This document shows, in pieces, positions 1 through 8,499 of a DNA stretch of 38,726 nt. Source of the stretch: Acholeplasmatales bacterium (GTDB lineage Bacteria > Bacillota_I > Bacilli_A > Acholeplasmatales > Anaeroplasmataceae). Position numbers and translations under genes: made by a program. The notes beneath the pieces were generated by a model, which saw only the letters and a program-made list of their open reading frames with translations, was not told the DNA's origin and made no database searches. The stretch covers positions 1 through 38,726 of the forward strand of contig JAFRXJ010000052.1 of assembly GCA_017441525.1 (NCBI GenBank), read 5' to 3'. Each line of letters starts with the position of its first letter. Position 1 is the stretch's first letter.

Positions 1-22
1 AGGATCAAACTCTCCAAAAAAA
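1..22 (-). rRNA. 16S ribosomal RNA, 5' end only
   Basis: Read on the minus strand, the first bases give GGAGAGTTTGATCCT, the near-universal 5' end of bacterial 16S rRNA (the region bound by the standard 27F primer). Only about 20 bases are present and the rest lies outside the window. The exact mature 5' end inside the T-run is uncertain. A strong promoter and an rRNA-type leader lie just upstream, which supports the call. Confidence 0.9.
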
Positions 23-110
23 ATTCTATTTTTGTTTGTTTAATGCTTTTGCTCAATTCTTAAATCGAATTGTTGTTTGTAATTAACAATACGTTTATTT
101 CGTCATATAT

Positions 111-125
111 AGTTTTCAAAGACTC
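111..125 (-). promoter_or_regulatory. boxA-like antitermination element of the rRNA leader
   Basis: The minus strand reads GAGTCTTTGAAAACT. This matches the TCTTTGAAAACT core found in Firmicute rRNA leaders, where Nus factors bind to prevent premature termination. It lies between the rRNA promoter and the 16S gene, as expected. A short hairpin (GCACA/TGTGC, 135-154) precedes it. The assignment rests on motif and position only. Confidence 0.6.
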
Positions 126-160
126 AAAATTCTTGCACATTCGGTTGAGTGTGCTTGTTT

Positions 161-189
161 AGTATAACACTACAAAAATATATTGTCAA
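161..189 (-). promoter_or_regulatory. rRNA operon promoter
   Basis: Minus strand: -35 TTGACA (184-189), a 17-base spacer and -10 TATACT (161-166). This is close to the sigma-A consensus and points to the 16S gene about 140 bases downstream. It is one of the strongest promoters in the window. Confidence 0.88.
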
Positions 190-271
190 TATAAATTTTA
201 TCTTTTTTGTAAAAAAATTATTAAAAAATAATATTGGCTATATTAAGCCATTTTTAACACTATTTTAAAAT

Positions 272-295
272 AAAAAATCGGTCCGAAAACCGATT
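272..295 (-). terminator. Terminator after the galE-rsuA pair
   Basis: On the minus strand AATCGGT (289-295) pairs with ACCGATT (276-282) across a 6-base loop, and T residues follow. It sits 3 bases after the stop codon of the pseudouridine synthase and insulates it from the rRNA promoter. Confidence 0.85.
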
Positions 296-297
296 AA

Positions 298-1002
298 TTA
301 ATTATTCCTTAAAGAGGCAATTTCTTCTTCTGTTAATAGTCTATATTCTCCTCTTTTTAAAGAAGTGTCAAGTTCTATATTACCAAACTTAATTCTTTCA
401 AGATATACTACCTCACAGCCTACATGTTCCATCATCTTTTTTATTTGATGAAATTTACCTTCATAGATAGTAATATATGCTTCATTATTACCTAAATTCT
501 CAAATATGGCAGGCTTAGTAAAATAATCATCTATTTGGAATCCTTTTTTAAATATATCTATAAAACTATCTTTATATTTACCATCATATTTTACATAATA
601 TTTTTTACCAACATGATTTTTAGGTGATAAAAGTTTATGAGCAAGCTGTCCATCATTAGTTAATATTAATAAACCTAATGTGTCTATATCTAATCTACCA
701 ATAGGAAATAGATTTCTAGATTCATATCCAGAAATTAAATCTAGGACTGTAGGTAGATTACCATCATATGTAGCACTTATTACATCTTGTGGCTTATTTA
801 ACATAATATAGATGAATTCTTCATATTTAATTTTTTCATCAAATATAACAATTTCACTAGATTCATCTACTTTAATATCATCAGATTTAACTATTTCACC
901 ATCAACTGATACAAAGCCTTTTCTAATAAGTTCCTTTACTTCTTTTCTAGACCCATATCCCATATGGGCAAGCATCTTATCTAATCTAATCATTTTAGTC
1001 AT
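298..1002 (-). CDS. rsuA: RsuA-type 16S rRNA pseudouridine synthase
   Basis: Converts a uridine in rRNA to pseudouridine. Members of this subfamily usually act on U516 of 16S rRNA in the cytoplasm. From the chosen start the protein has 234 residues, normal for the family. An N-terminal S4 RNA-binding domain starts at RLDKMLAHMGYGSRKEV, and the catalytic motif GRLDIDTLGLLILTNDG supplies the Asp. The C-terminal EGKFHQIKKM favours RsuA over RluB, which usually has GRNRQVRRM-type text. I chose the ATG at 1002, which overlaps the galE stop by 8 bases, over upstream starts that would put 70 bases inside galE. The ATG at 993 is also possible. Translation is probably coupled to galE. The gene lies directly upstream of a 16S gene, its likely substrate. 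The RsuA versus RluB choice is less certain than the family. Confidence 0.85.
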   Translation of the reverse strand: MTKMIRLDKMLAHMGYGSRKEVKELIRKGFVSVDGEIVKSDDIKVDESSEIVIFDEKIKYEEFIYIMLNKPQDVISATYDGNLPTVLDLISGYESRNLFPIGRLDIDTLGLLILTNDGQLAHKLLSPKNHVGKKYYVKYDGKYKDSFIDIFKKGFQIDDYFTKPAIFENLGNNEAYITIYEGKFHQIKKMMEHVGCEVVYLERIKFGNIELDTSLKRGEYRLLTEEEIASLRNN

Positions 1003-2023
1003 TCTTTTTTTCGTATCCATTAGGATTATTCTTTTGCCAATTCCATGCATCTCTTGCCATATCATCTATATTATATTTAGCAATAAAGCCAATTTCATTC
1101 ATAGCCTTAGCAACCTTAGTATAATTTGCAGTTACATCGCCTTCTCTTCTTGGAGCGATTTTATATGGAATAGGCTTTCCATATGCCTTTTCAAATGCGT
1201 GTAATACATCAAATACACTAGAACCCTTACCTGTACCTAGATTATAAATAACTACACCTGGCTTAGACTCTAACTTTTTAATTGCACAAACATGACCATA
1301 AGCTAGGTCACATACATGGATATAATCTCTAATACATGTTCCATCTGGAGTATCATAATCATCTCCAAATATATTTAAGCATTCTCTCTTTCCAACCATT
1401 ACTTGAGTTATATATGGAGCTAGATTATTAGGAATACCATTTGGATCTTCTCCCATCAATCCTGATGGATGAGCACCAATCGGATTAAAATATCTTAAAA
1501 TTGCGATATTAAAATTAGGATCAGATTTTGATAAATCCATTAATATTCTTTCAATAAATAATTTTGTTGTTCCATAAGGATTAGTAGTTCCACCAGTTGG
1601 GAATGTTTCATCTACTGGAACAGATGTTGGATCGCCATATACAGTTGCTGAAGATGAAAAAATAAAATTATAAACCTTATGCTTTTGCATTTCTTCTAAT
1701 AATACAACTGCACCATATATATTATTTTCATAATACTCAAGTGGAATTCTTACTGATTCACCAACTGCCTTAAGACCAGCAAAATTAATTACACAATCTA
1801 TTTTATTTTCATCGAAGATTTTATCCAATATTTCTCTATCTCTAATATCACCTAAATAAAACTTTGGTCTAACATTAGTGATAGTTTCAATTCTATCTAA
1901 AACTATTTCCTTTGAATTACTTAAATTATCTACAATTACTACATTGTATCCTAAATTAATTAACTCAACTACAGTATGAGAGCCGATATAACCTGTACCG
2001 CCTGTAACTAAAATATTTTTCAT
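995..2023 (-). CDS. galE: UDP-glucose 4-epimerase
   Basis: Interconverts UDP-glucose and UDP-galactose with bound NAD, for galactose use (Leloir pathway) and for making surface polysaccharides. The 342 residues form a full-length extended short-chain dehydrogenase. The Rossmann motif GGTGYIGS is at residues 8-15, the catalytic Ser/Thr region SSSATVYG at 123-130, and the YxxxK pair is Tyr150 and Lys154. GAGGTAG lies a few bases before the ATG. No galK or galT is nearby, so a role in cell-surface sugars is as likely as galactose breakdown (inference). Its end overlaps the rsuA start. Confidence 0.96.
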   Translation of the reverse strand: MKNILVTGGTGYIGSHTVVELINLGYNVVIVDNLSNSKEIVLDRIETITNVRPKFYLGDIRDREILDKIFDENKIDCVINFAGLKAVGESVRIPLEYYENNIYGAVVLLEEMQKHKVYNFIFSSSATVYGDPTSVPVDETFPTGGTTNPYGTTKLFIERILMDLSKSDPNFNIAILRYFNPIGAHPSGLMGEDPNGIPNNLAPYITQVMVGKRECLNIFGDDYDTPDGTCIRDYIHVCDLAYGHVCAIKKLESKPGVVIYNLGTGKGSSVFDVLHAFEKAYGKPIPYKIAPRREGDVTANYTKVAKAMNEIGFIAKYNIDDMARDAWNWQKNNPNGYEKKND

Positions 2024-2074
2024 ATTTTTCTACCTCATTTCCATTAGTTATTTTAACATATAAAATAACAAAAA

Positions 2075-2101
2075 ACAATCTACGCAAGCTACGTAGATTG
2101 T
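2075..2101 (-). terminator. Terminator after the MacB-like ABC gene
   Basis: A perfect 10-base stem, ACAATCTACG with CGTAGATTGT, has a 7-base loop and is followed on the minus strand by TTTTTTG. It lies 8 bases beyond the stop codon of the ABC gene and upstream of galE. Confidence 0.9.
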
Positions 2102-2109
2102 CTTATGTT

Positions 2110-5100
2110 TTATTCTGTTCTTAAAGCTACAACTGGATCTTTCTTTGCAGCACTTCTTGCAGGAATTAATCCTGAAATTGAAGTTAATAATACTGATACT
2201 AATACCATTATTAATGCGATAGGTACTGTTAAATGTGCAATTGATCTAACCATACCATTTGATAATGTAGCAACTATTATATTTGCTATAATACAAAGCA
2301 CTCCAGTGACTACTATACCTATGACACCTGAGCCAAATCCAATAATGAATGTTTCTGCGTTGAATAAATGAGAAACATCTTTCTTTCTACCACCAAGTGA
2401 TCTAATAACACCAATTTCTTTAATTCTTTCCATTACAGATACATAAGTAATTATCGCAATCATTACACTTGATACTACAAGTGATAATGCAGTAAATGCT
2501 ACTAATGCATATGTAACTATATTAATTAATTGATTAATAATATTAACTATTAAACCAACTGGGTCAGAATACTTAATTTCAGTTCTTGCTGGATCATCAG
2601 AATATAATACATATGTTTCAGCATAACCAGCACTATTCATTATCTTATTATAATCTTCATCAAACTTATAAATCTTTAAAGTTTCCTTTGAAGACCACTT
2701 ATCTAAATAATTTGTAACTAAATCCTTATCTTTAAAATTATTAGGATAGATATAGATTGCAGTAGGAAGTGTTGAGCCTCCAACAGCTTCTAATGATAAT
2801 GTCTGAGTTCCACCAAGTATTTTATCAAGACCAGGTATTATCTTTAATATTTGAGATAATGCGTTTGATTCAGCAACATATAACAAATCTGTATCAACGC
2901 CCCATATCTTTTTATCATCATCAGCTAAATCTTTATTGCCTACAAGATCATCATCTGTCTTTTCCCAATAATAATCTAGGTTATATGAAATTTGGAATTC
3001 AAATTTTCCACCATAGAAATAATATTTTTTATTTTCAACTGGTGTTGTATCTCCTGTTAAAACATATTTACCATTATCATCAATTTCATATAATCCTGCT
3101 TCTTGAGGATTCATTACATCCTCTACCTCAGTATAGATATCTCTAGACATAGGATTACTAATTGTTCCACCAACGCTGTTAATAATCCCTGCAATTTGTG
3201 ATTTTTTGTTCTTTTTTATCATATGTCTCGCAAAGTCTTCTTGATATAAAAGACCAGTTTCTAGTGCACCATATGATACACCTTTTTTAGGTTTAACAAT
3301 ACCAACAACATTTAATGTTTCTTTTTGGTCATCTAAAGATGAACTTGGATTTTTATAACGATAATTATAATTATTTACTAATGGATTAGAAGAATCTGAT
3401 GTTCTTTCAAATATTGCGTTATTTGGATACCAATAGAATTTTCTATTTAATATTTCATCATATTGGAAACGATCTTTAAATATTGGTTCATCAACATGAT
3501 TATTCATTGATTTATATACTAAAGCATAGAATTCTTCTTGTGAATAATATCCTAATTGAGCTAATACTAAATCTGATAATGAATTATTATCATCTAATAC
3601 TAACACTAAATCATTTTTATTAGTAGGTAGGCTTCCTGCCACAACATCATATTGTGTCTTAATATAATCATTATTAGGAACACATTGGCTTAAAGGTGTT
3701 GAAAGTCCAGTGATTGTATCAGAATATTTAGCAAATTCTTCACTTAAATGAGTGATTGCTTGGGCGTAAATAGCGTTTATCGCAGTTAGAGAATATACAC
3801 CATTTCTCATTCTCTCTTCAGCTCTTGTTGTACCTACAGTGTAATCTGTATATAAATTATTTCTTATTTCAATACCATAATCTAATGAGATTGCTTGATA
3901 ATATTCTTCAGGCATACTCTTAACGAAATCAACATATTGCTGATTGATTTCATTTTTACTAGTTATTGAAGTAAGCTCCTTTTGATTTTTCATTAAATAA
4001 TCAATGATTTTATTAACATTAACCCAATCACCTTTTTCCATAGCCTCAGCTTTAGTTCTTAAAGATGATGAATTCATCAATGTTGTTAAATCTATTGATG
4101 ATTCAGTAACTCTAATTGGGTTACCTGATAATAAGTCATCTTGTACACTTGTAATATAGTCTCTTACACCAGTAGATACTGATAAAACTGATGCGACACC
4201 TATAATACCTATTGAACCTGCAATACCAACCATGATTGTTCTTGCACGCTTACTCCAAAGGTTTCTTGCAGATAATTTAAATGCTGTCCAGAAAGACATT
4301 TTAGCTCTTTCTTTAGAATTTTTTTCTTTCTTGAATTTCTTTAGAGCTTTTTCATCATTTTGATCAATCTTAGCTAATTCAGCTTCATATTTTTCTTTTT
4401 CTTCTGCCTCAATAGCCGTAATTTCTTGTTGTTCCTCTTCTTCAGTAAATGGATTAGAGTCATCAACAAGCTGACCATCCAAGAATTTAACTATTCTTGT
4501 TGAATACTTATATGCTAAATCAGGGTTATGAGTAACCATGATTACTAATTTTTCATTTGCGATTTCTTTAATTAAATCCATTATTTGAACACTTGTTTCA
4601 GTATCAAGTGCTCCAGTTGGCTCATCAGCTAAAAGAATTTCAGGCTCGTTAACTAATGCACGTGCAATGGCAACTCTTTGACATTGACCACCAGATAATT
4701 GATTTGGATGCTTATTATATTGATTTTTAAGTCCAACTCTATCTAGGGCTTTTTTAGCTCTCTCTACTCTTTCTGCCTTTGAAATACCAGAAATAGTTAA
4801 AGCTAATTCAACATTTCCAAGTACAGTTTGATGAGGTATTAAATTGTAACTTTGGAAAATGAAACCAATTCTATGATTTCTATATACATCCCAATCTCTA
4901 TCAGTATATTCTTTTGTTGACTTTCCATTAATAAATACATCACCTGATGTATATTTATCTAGTCCACCAATAATATTTAATAATGTTGTTTTACCGCATC
5001 CAGAAGGTCCTAGAATAGAAACAAACTCATTCTTTCTAAAACATAGGTTTACTCCCTTTAATGCTTCAACAGTCATGTCACCAACATAATAGTTCTTGAC

Positions 5101-5121
5101 TAAGTCTTTTAGTTTAAGCAT
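2110..5121 (-). CDS. MacB-like ABC transporter, ATPase and FtsX-type permease fused
   Basis: A 1003-residue membrane ABC protein. The ATPase (about 1-225) has Walker A GPSGCGKTT, signature LSGGQCQRVAIARAL and Walker B ILLADEPTGALD. A charged Glu/Lys-rich linker (about 226-285) follows, then a first membrane segment (about 293-315). A large extracellular part of roughly 540 residues comes next, then three C-terminal membrane segments with FtsX-type text (ERIKEIGVIRSLGG, and GLIPARSAAKKDPVVALR at the end). MacB-type proteins work as mechanotransmitters for lipoprotein, peptide or antibiotic handling rather than as ordinary importers. The substrate cannot be told. The extracellular part is long for the family. 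It stands alone with its own terminator, and no two-component system is next to it. Confidence 0.85.
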   Translation of the reverse strand: MLKLKDLVKNYYVGDMTVEALKGVNLCFRKNEFVSILGPSGCGKTTLLNIIGGLDKYTSGDVFINGKSTKEYTDRDWDVYRNHRIGFIFQSYNLIPHQTVLGNVELALTISGISKAERVERAKKALDRVGLKNQYNKHPNQLSGGQCQRVAIARALVNEPEILLADEPTGALDTETSVQIMDLIKEIANEKLVIMVTHNPDLAYKYSTRIVKFLDGQLVDDSNPFTEEEEQQEITAIEAEEKEKYEAELAKIDQNDEKALKKFKKEKNSKERAKMSFWTAFKLSARNLWSKRARTIMVGIAGSIGIIGVASVLSVSTGVRDYITSVQDDLLSGNPIRVTESSIDLTTLMNSSSLRTKAEAMEKGDWVNVNKIIDYLMKNQKELTSITSKNEINQQYVDFVKSMPEEYYQAISLDYGIEIRNNLYTDYTVGTTRAEERMRNGVYSLTAINAIYAQAITHLSEEFAKYSDTITGLSTPLSQCVPNNDYIKTQYDVVAGSLPTNKNDLVLVLDDNNSLSDLVLAQLGYYSQEEFYALVYKSMNNHVDEPIFKDRFQYDEILNRKFYWYPNNAIFERTSDSSNPLVNNYNYRYKNPSSSLDDQKETLNVVGIVKPKKGVSYGALETGLLYQEDFARHMIKKNKKSQIAGIINSVGGTISNPMSRDIYTEVEDVMNPQEAGLYEIDDNGKYVLTGDTTPVENKKYYFYGGKFEFQISYNLDYYWEKTDDDLVGNKDLADDDKKIWGVDTDLLYVAESNALSQILKIIPGLDKILGGTQTLSLEAVGGSTLPTAIYIYPNNFKDKDLVTNYLDKWSSKETLKIYKFDEDYNKIMNSAGYAETYVLYSDDPARTEIKYSDPVGLIVNIINQLINIVTYALVAFTALSLVVSSVMIAIITYVSVMERIKEIGVIRSLGGRKKDVSHLFNAETFIIGFGSGVIGIVVTGVLCIIANIIVATLSNGMVRSIAHLTVPIALIMVLVSVLLTSISGLIPARSAAKKDPVVALRTE

Positions 5122-5210
5122 AAAACCAACTCTTTTCTTTTAAAATACATGTTGTTATTATATTATAGTTTATTAAAAAAATAAATACGATTTTTATGTG
5201 AAAATATGAA

Positions 5211-5240
5211 AAAGGATTGCACATCATTATGCAATCCTTT
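5211..5240 (-). terminator. Terminator after the msmX-like gene
   Basis: AAAGGATTGCA pairs with TGCAATCCTTT (11 base pairs, 8-base loop). T-rich sequence follows on both strands, so it may work in both directions. Its clear client is the sugar ATPase gene that ends at 5252. Confidence 0.88.
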
Positions 5241-5251
5241 GTTTTTTTTGA

Positions 5252-6412
5252 TTAAATATCTAAATCGTCGTCATCCTTCTTTTGAGCACGATCTGAATTT
5301 TCATTAATGATTTTTTCAGTATCCTCATCGAAGAAATGAATATGATTTAAGTCAATAACTAGCTTTAATGGTTGACCTGGAGCTAAGTCTGCTCTTGAAG
5401 GAACAGCAGCGATAACTGGGTCTCCATCAATGCTTGTATAGATATTAGTTTCAGCACCTAATAATTCTGATAATTCAACTGTAATGTCTACAACGCCTTG
5501 AGGCCATGCTTCAAACATTTCAGGATTTTGATTATCATAAATATCTTCTGGTCTAATACCTAAGATAACATCTCTATTTTCATATCCTAATTCTCTTGGA
5601 TATTTTAATTTTCCTTCAGGAATACGTAATGTATAGTTTCCTTTTTGAGAAACGAATGTACCATTATCCTTTAAATGACCATGGATAAAGTTCATTGGAG
5701 GTGTACCAATGAATCCACCAACGAATACGTTAGCTGGTGTAGAATAAATATCTCTTGGAGCACCAACTTGTTGGATTCTACCATCTCTCATAACAACGAT
5801 TCTTGTTGCCATTGTCATGGCTTCGATTTGGTCATGTGTTACATAAATAGTTGTACAACCTAATCTCTTATGTAATTTAATTAACTCACCACGCATTGTT
5901 ACACGTAGTTTAGCATCTAGGTTAGATAGTGGTTCGTCTAGTAAGAATACGCCTGCATGTTGAACGATTGCACGTCCTAATGCAACTCTCTGACATTGAC
6001 CACCTGACAATTGACGAGGGAAACGAGATAGGAATGGCTCAAGACCTAAAATCTTAGCTGCTTCTGCAACACGTTTAGAAATTTCCTCTCTTGACATACG
6101 TCTAATTTGTAATGCGAATGCCATGTTATCAAATACAGTCATATGTGGATATAATGCGTATGATTGGAATACCATTGAAATACCACGGTCCTTAGGGCTG
6201 ATATTGTTCATTCTAACATCATCAATATAGAAATCTCCTGATGTAATATCTTCTAGACCTGCGATCATACGAAGTGTAGTTGATTTACCACATCCTGAAG
6301 GTCCAACGAAAATAATGAATTCTTGATCATCAATGTGTAAATTGAAATCAAATACTGCTTGAACTCCATTAGGATAAATCTTATTAATGTTTTTTAAATC
6401 AAGTGTAGCCAT
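5252..6412 (-). CDS. msmX: MsmX/UgpC-type ATPase for carbohydrate ABC importers
   Basis: The cytoplasmic ATPase that powers sugar ABC importers. Its relatives, such as MsmX of Bacillus, are shared by several permease sets encoded elsewhere. The 386-residue length is typical. It has Walker A GPSGCGKST (about 38-46), signature LSGGQCQRVALGRAI, Walker B VFLLDEPLSNLDAKLR and the switch His in YVTHDQIEAMTM. A C-terminal OB/TOBE regulatory domain carries LGIRPEDI. AGGAGG sits close to the ATG. No binding protein or permease gene is adjacent, which fits the shared-ATPase model. The highly acidic C-terminal tail (KKDDDDLDI) is unremarkable. A PucR-type regulator lies directly upstream, with an inverted repeat in the gap. 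Confidence 0.92.
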   Translation of the reverse strand: MATLDLKNINKIYPNGVQAVFDFNLHIDDQEFIIFVGPSGCGKSTTLRMIAGLEDITSGDFYIDDVRMNNISPKDRGISMVFQSYALYPHMTVFDNMAFALQIRRMSREEISKRVAEAAKILGLEPFLSRFPRQLSGGQCQRVALGRAIVQHAGVFLLDEPLSNLDAKLRVTMRGELIKLHKRLGCTTIYVTHDQIEAMTMATRIVVMRDGRIQQVGAPRDIYSTPANVFVGGFIGTPPMNFIHGHLKDNGTFVSQKGNYTLRIPEGKLKYPRELGYENRDVILGIRPEDIYDNQNPEMFEAWPQGVVDITVELSELLGAETNIYTSIDGDPVIAAVPSRADLAPGQPLKLVIDLNHIHFFDEDTEKIINENSDRAQKKDDDDLDI

Positions 6413-6442
6413 AATATACCTCCTAGCTTACATTTCAAAAAT

Positions 6443-6471
6443 ATTATACTTTTTTATTAAAACATTTTCTA
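6443..6471 (-). promoter_or_regulatory. Probable promoter of the msmX-like gene
   Basis: Minus strand: -10 TATAAT (6443-6448), a 17-base spacer and a weak -35 TAGAAA (6466-6471), followed by the AGGAGG of the gene. The weak -35 next to an inverted repeat (6472-6486) suggests control by an activator, which is inference. Confidence 0.5.
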
Positions 6472-6486
6472 TGTGCACATTGCACA
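6472..6486. promoter_or_regulatory. Inverted repeat, possible operator for the msmX-like gene
   Basis: TGTGCA-CAT-TGCACA is a perfect 6+6 inverted repeat. It directly abuts the weak -35 box of the msmX promoter and lies 12 bases after the stop codon of the PucR-type regulator. Its centre would be about 43 bases before the transcription start, a usual activator position. The binding protein is unknown; the neighbouring regulator is the first candidate. Confidence 0.45.
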
Positions 6487-6498
6487 AAAATAATGCAT

Positions 6499-7050
6499 TT
6501 ATTGTATTAACATATATAGGATATAGGCATCTATAAATACCCTTAAATCAAATCCTGATATTTCTTTAAGCTTATCAAGCTTATATATCATTGTATTTCT
6601 ATGAATAAACATTGCCTTAGATGCTTTACTAACATTTAAGTCATTTTCAGCAAATCCTCTAATGAAATCTTCTCCAACACCTGTTGAATCCAGTATATAA
6701 TTTAAGACTTCTCGTCTATTGTGGATAATAGGCTTTTGTAATAATAATGATTTAAAATTATATACTCCTGCTGGGATTTCATTATTAACAAAAATTGGAA
6801 GTATTACCTCAAGCTCACTAGCTAATTTAGTCTCATCAAAATCACTAGATATATATGAAATAAATGAAGTCATTAAATCCTCGCTTAATGAATTTAATAT
6901 TCTAATTATATCTTCATCATTTTTATATTCATGATAAACAATAATATAATCATTTTCTTCTTTTATTTTTATATTTACACCTAATAAATTCCTTACGATA
7001 TTTATTAACATTTTAGAATCATTAAAATTTCTAATTATTATAAATCTCAT
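6499..7050 (-). CDS. PucR/CdaR-type HTH transcription regulator, short form
   Basis: A 183-residue protein. Its last 50 residues match the PucR C-terminal helix-turn-helix: an ENDLNVSKASKAMFIHRNTM region, then a YKLDKLKEISG segment with the RNTxxYKLxKLxExxG pattern, then hydrophobic text to the end. The first 120 residues resemble no sensor domain I recognise. They are shorter than the usual PucR or CdaR input region. GAGGTAG precedes the ATG. Because msmX lies 86 bases downstream on the same strand, with an inverted repeat between, it may sense a sugar or its metabolite and control sugar import. That function is inference. Confidence 0.75.
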   Translation of the reverse strand: MRFIIIRNFNDSKMLINIVRNLLGVNIKIKEENDYIIVYHEYKNDEDIIRILNSLSEDLMTSFISYISSDFDETKLASELEVILPIFVNNEIPAGVYNFKSLLLQKPIIHNRREVLNYILDSTGVGEDFIRGFAENDLNVSKASKAMFIHRNTMIYKLDKLKEISGFDLRVFIDAYILYMLIQ

Positions 7051-7108
7051 CGTAACTACCTCAAAACTATTTATATTATATAATAATTTTTAATTATATA
7101 AAAGAAAA

Positions 7109-7126
7109 AAGAGACCAAAGTCTCTT
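7109..7126 (-). terminator. Terminator after thiI
   Basis: AAGAGAC pairs with GTCTCTT across a 4-base loop, with TTTTTC after it on the minus strand. The stem includes the first bases of the thiI stop codon, so the coding region runs straight into it. Confidence 0.85.
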
Positions 7127-8375
7127 AATTATTATTTTCCTTAAGGATTTCAGGTATAACCTCTCTAACCTCAAGTCCATACATTGTTAAATCAATATTT
7201 GAATCTGCAGTAATAACTATGCTATTAGCATTACTAACTGCATCTTCAATCATCTTTTCAAAATCAAATGATTTTTCGTATGCTTCTGCCTTTTCAATCT
7301 TAGGTTGTGTTGCAGGAGCCTTTGGTACATATACTGTACAACAATCTTCAAATGGCTTAATTGAAAGTTCAAAACAGCCAATCTTCATTGATCTATCAAT
7401 AATATCACATTTGTCAAATGTGACAAGTGGTCTTAAGATAGGGAAATTAGTTACTGAATTAATTGTGTTCATTGAAGCTAGGGTTTGGCTTGCAACCTGA
7501 CCTACAGACTCACCATTAATTATACAAAGACAATCTCTTTTCTTTGCTAATCTTTCAGCTATTCTATACATCATTCTTCTCATTATTGTAATATTATAGC
7601 TTTCAGGAATATTATCTAATAATGCCATATGAATCTCTTTAAAAGGAATCATATGTAATCTAATTCTATTTTTAGGTGCATATTTAGCAATTACCTTAAC
7701 TAAATCTACTACCTTTTGAGCTGATTCAATAGATGTTAAAGGTGTTGATTCAAAATGAATACATTCAATTTCAATACCTTGTTTCATTGCATAATATCCG
7801 GCAACAGGTGAATCAATTCCTCCTGATAACATTAAAAGCCCTTTTCCTGCAACACCTACAGGAAAACCACCCATCGCTCTAATTTGAGTGTTATAGATAT
7901 AGCATTGACCTCTTCTTATTTCTAGGTGTAATACTATTTCAGGGTTATGTACATCTACATGTAATAAATGATTATTAGCTAATACATATCCTGATACAGC
8001 TTTAGTCAATTCTAAAGACTGCATTGGAAATGATTTATCAGCTCTTTTTGATTCACATTTAAATTTAACATCTTTTGTTACTACTTCATTCATTAAATTT
8101 AAGGCAGTCTTTTTAATATCATTTAAATCATTAGAGCATTTAACTACTAATGAATAAGATGAAATACCTGATACTAAATTTAATCTTTCAATAACCTTAC
8201 TTACATCTTCATCATTTAAATGAATATAGATACGATCATGTTGAATTTCAATTTCAACTGCTAGTCCATCTAGCTTCTCATATACTAAAGAATATAATCT
8301 TCTTAAAAATACATTTTGGTTTTTACCTTTTAGGGTTAAATCTCCAAGTCTAACTAAAATCTGGTTGTATATCAT
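7125..8375 (-). CDS. thiI: tRNA 4-thiouridine synthase ThiI, form without rhodanese domain
   Basis: Adds sulfur to U8 of tRNAs with ATP, and can also serve thiamine thiazole synthesis. The 416 residues carry an N-terminal ferredoxin-like plus THUMP region (about 1-170) and a PP-loop ATPase with LSGGIDSPVAGYYAM (Ser-Gly-Gly-Ile-Asp-Ser at 184-189). EDCCTVYVPKAPATQP is a conserved stretch near the end of the ATPase. The C-terminal rhodanese domain of enteric ThiI is absent, as in Bacillus, so another persulfide donor is needed. No cysteine desulfurase or thiamine gene is nearby, so tRNA modification is the likely main role. AGGAGG precedes the ATG. Confidence 0.95.
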   Translation of the reverse strand: MIYNQILVRLGDLTLKGKNQNVFLRRLYSLVYEKLDGLAVEIEIQHDRIYIHLNDEDVSKVIERLNLVSGISSYSLVVKCSNDLNDIKKTALNLMNEVVTKDVKFKCESKRADKSFPMQSLELTKAVSGYVLANNHLLHVDVHNPEIVLHLEIRRGQCYIYNTQIRAMGGFPVGVAGKGLLMLSGGIDSPVAGYYAMKQGIEIECIHFESTPLTSIESAQKVVDLVKVIAKYAPKNRIRLHMIPFKEIHMALLDNIPESYNITIMRRMMYRIAERLAKKRDCLCIINGESVGQVASQTLASMNTINSVTNFPILRPLVTFDKCDIIDRSMKIGCFELSIKPFEDCCTVYVPKAPATQPKIEKAEAYEKSFDFEKMIEDAVSNANSIVITADSNIDLTMYGLEVREVIPEILKENNN

Positions 8376-8405
8376 AATAATACCTCCTAGGCTATATACG
8401 GGCTA

Positions 8406-8433
8406 ATTATATCATAATTAATATTTAATTCAA
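8406..8433 (-). promoter_or_regulatory. Promoter of thiI
   Basis: Minus strand: -35 TTGAAT (8428-8433), a 16-base spacer and extended -10 TGATATAAT (8406-8414). AGGAGG of thiI follows. Confidence 0.7.
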
Positions 8434-8449
8434 TAAATGAAAAAGAAAA

Positions 8450-8468
8450 AGGTATCATCTAGATACCT
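8450..8468 (-). terminator. Terminator after the HipB-like gene
   Basis: AGGTATC pairs with GATACCT across a 5-base loop, followed by TTTTTC on the minus strand. It is 31 bases beyond the stop codon of the Xre gene. Confidence 0.8.
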
Positions 8469-8499
8469 ATTGTTTAAATAATGGCGAAAAAAGTTATAA

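Noticed and set aside
812..1204. Plus-strand 130-residue frame across rsuA and galE
   Set aside because: It is antisense to two conserved genes, rich in Ser/Ile from AT-rich reverse reading, and lacks a ribosome site.
2105..2371. Plus-strand open frame over the end of the MacB-like gene
   Set aside because: It is a shadow of the FtsX-type C-terminus and has no ribosome site.
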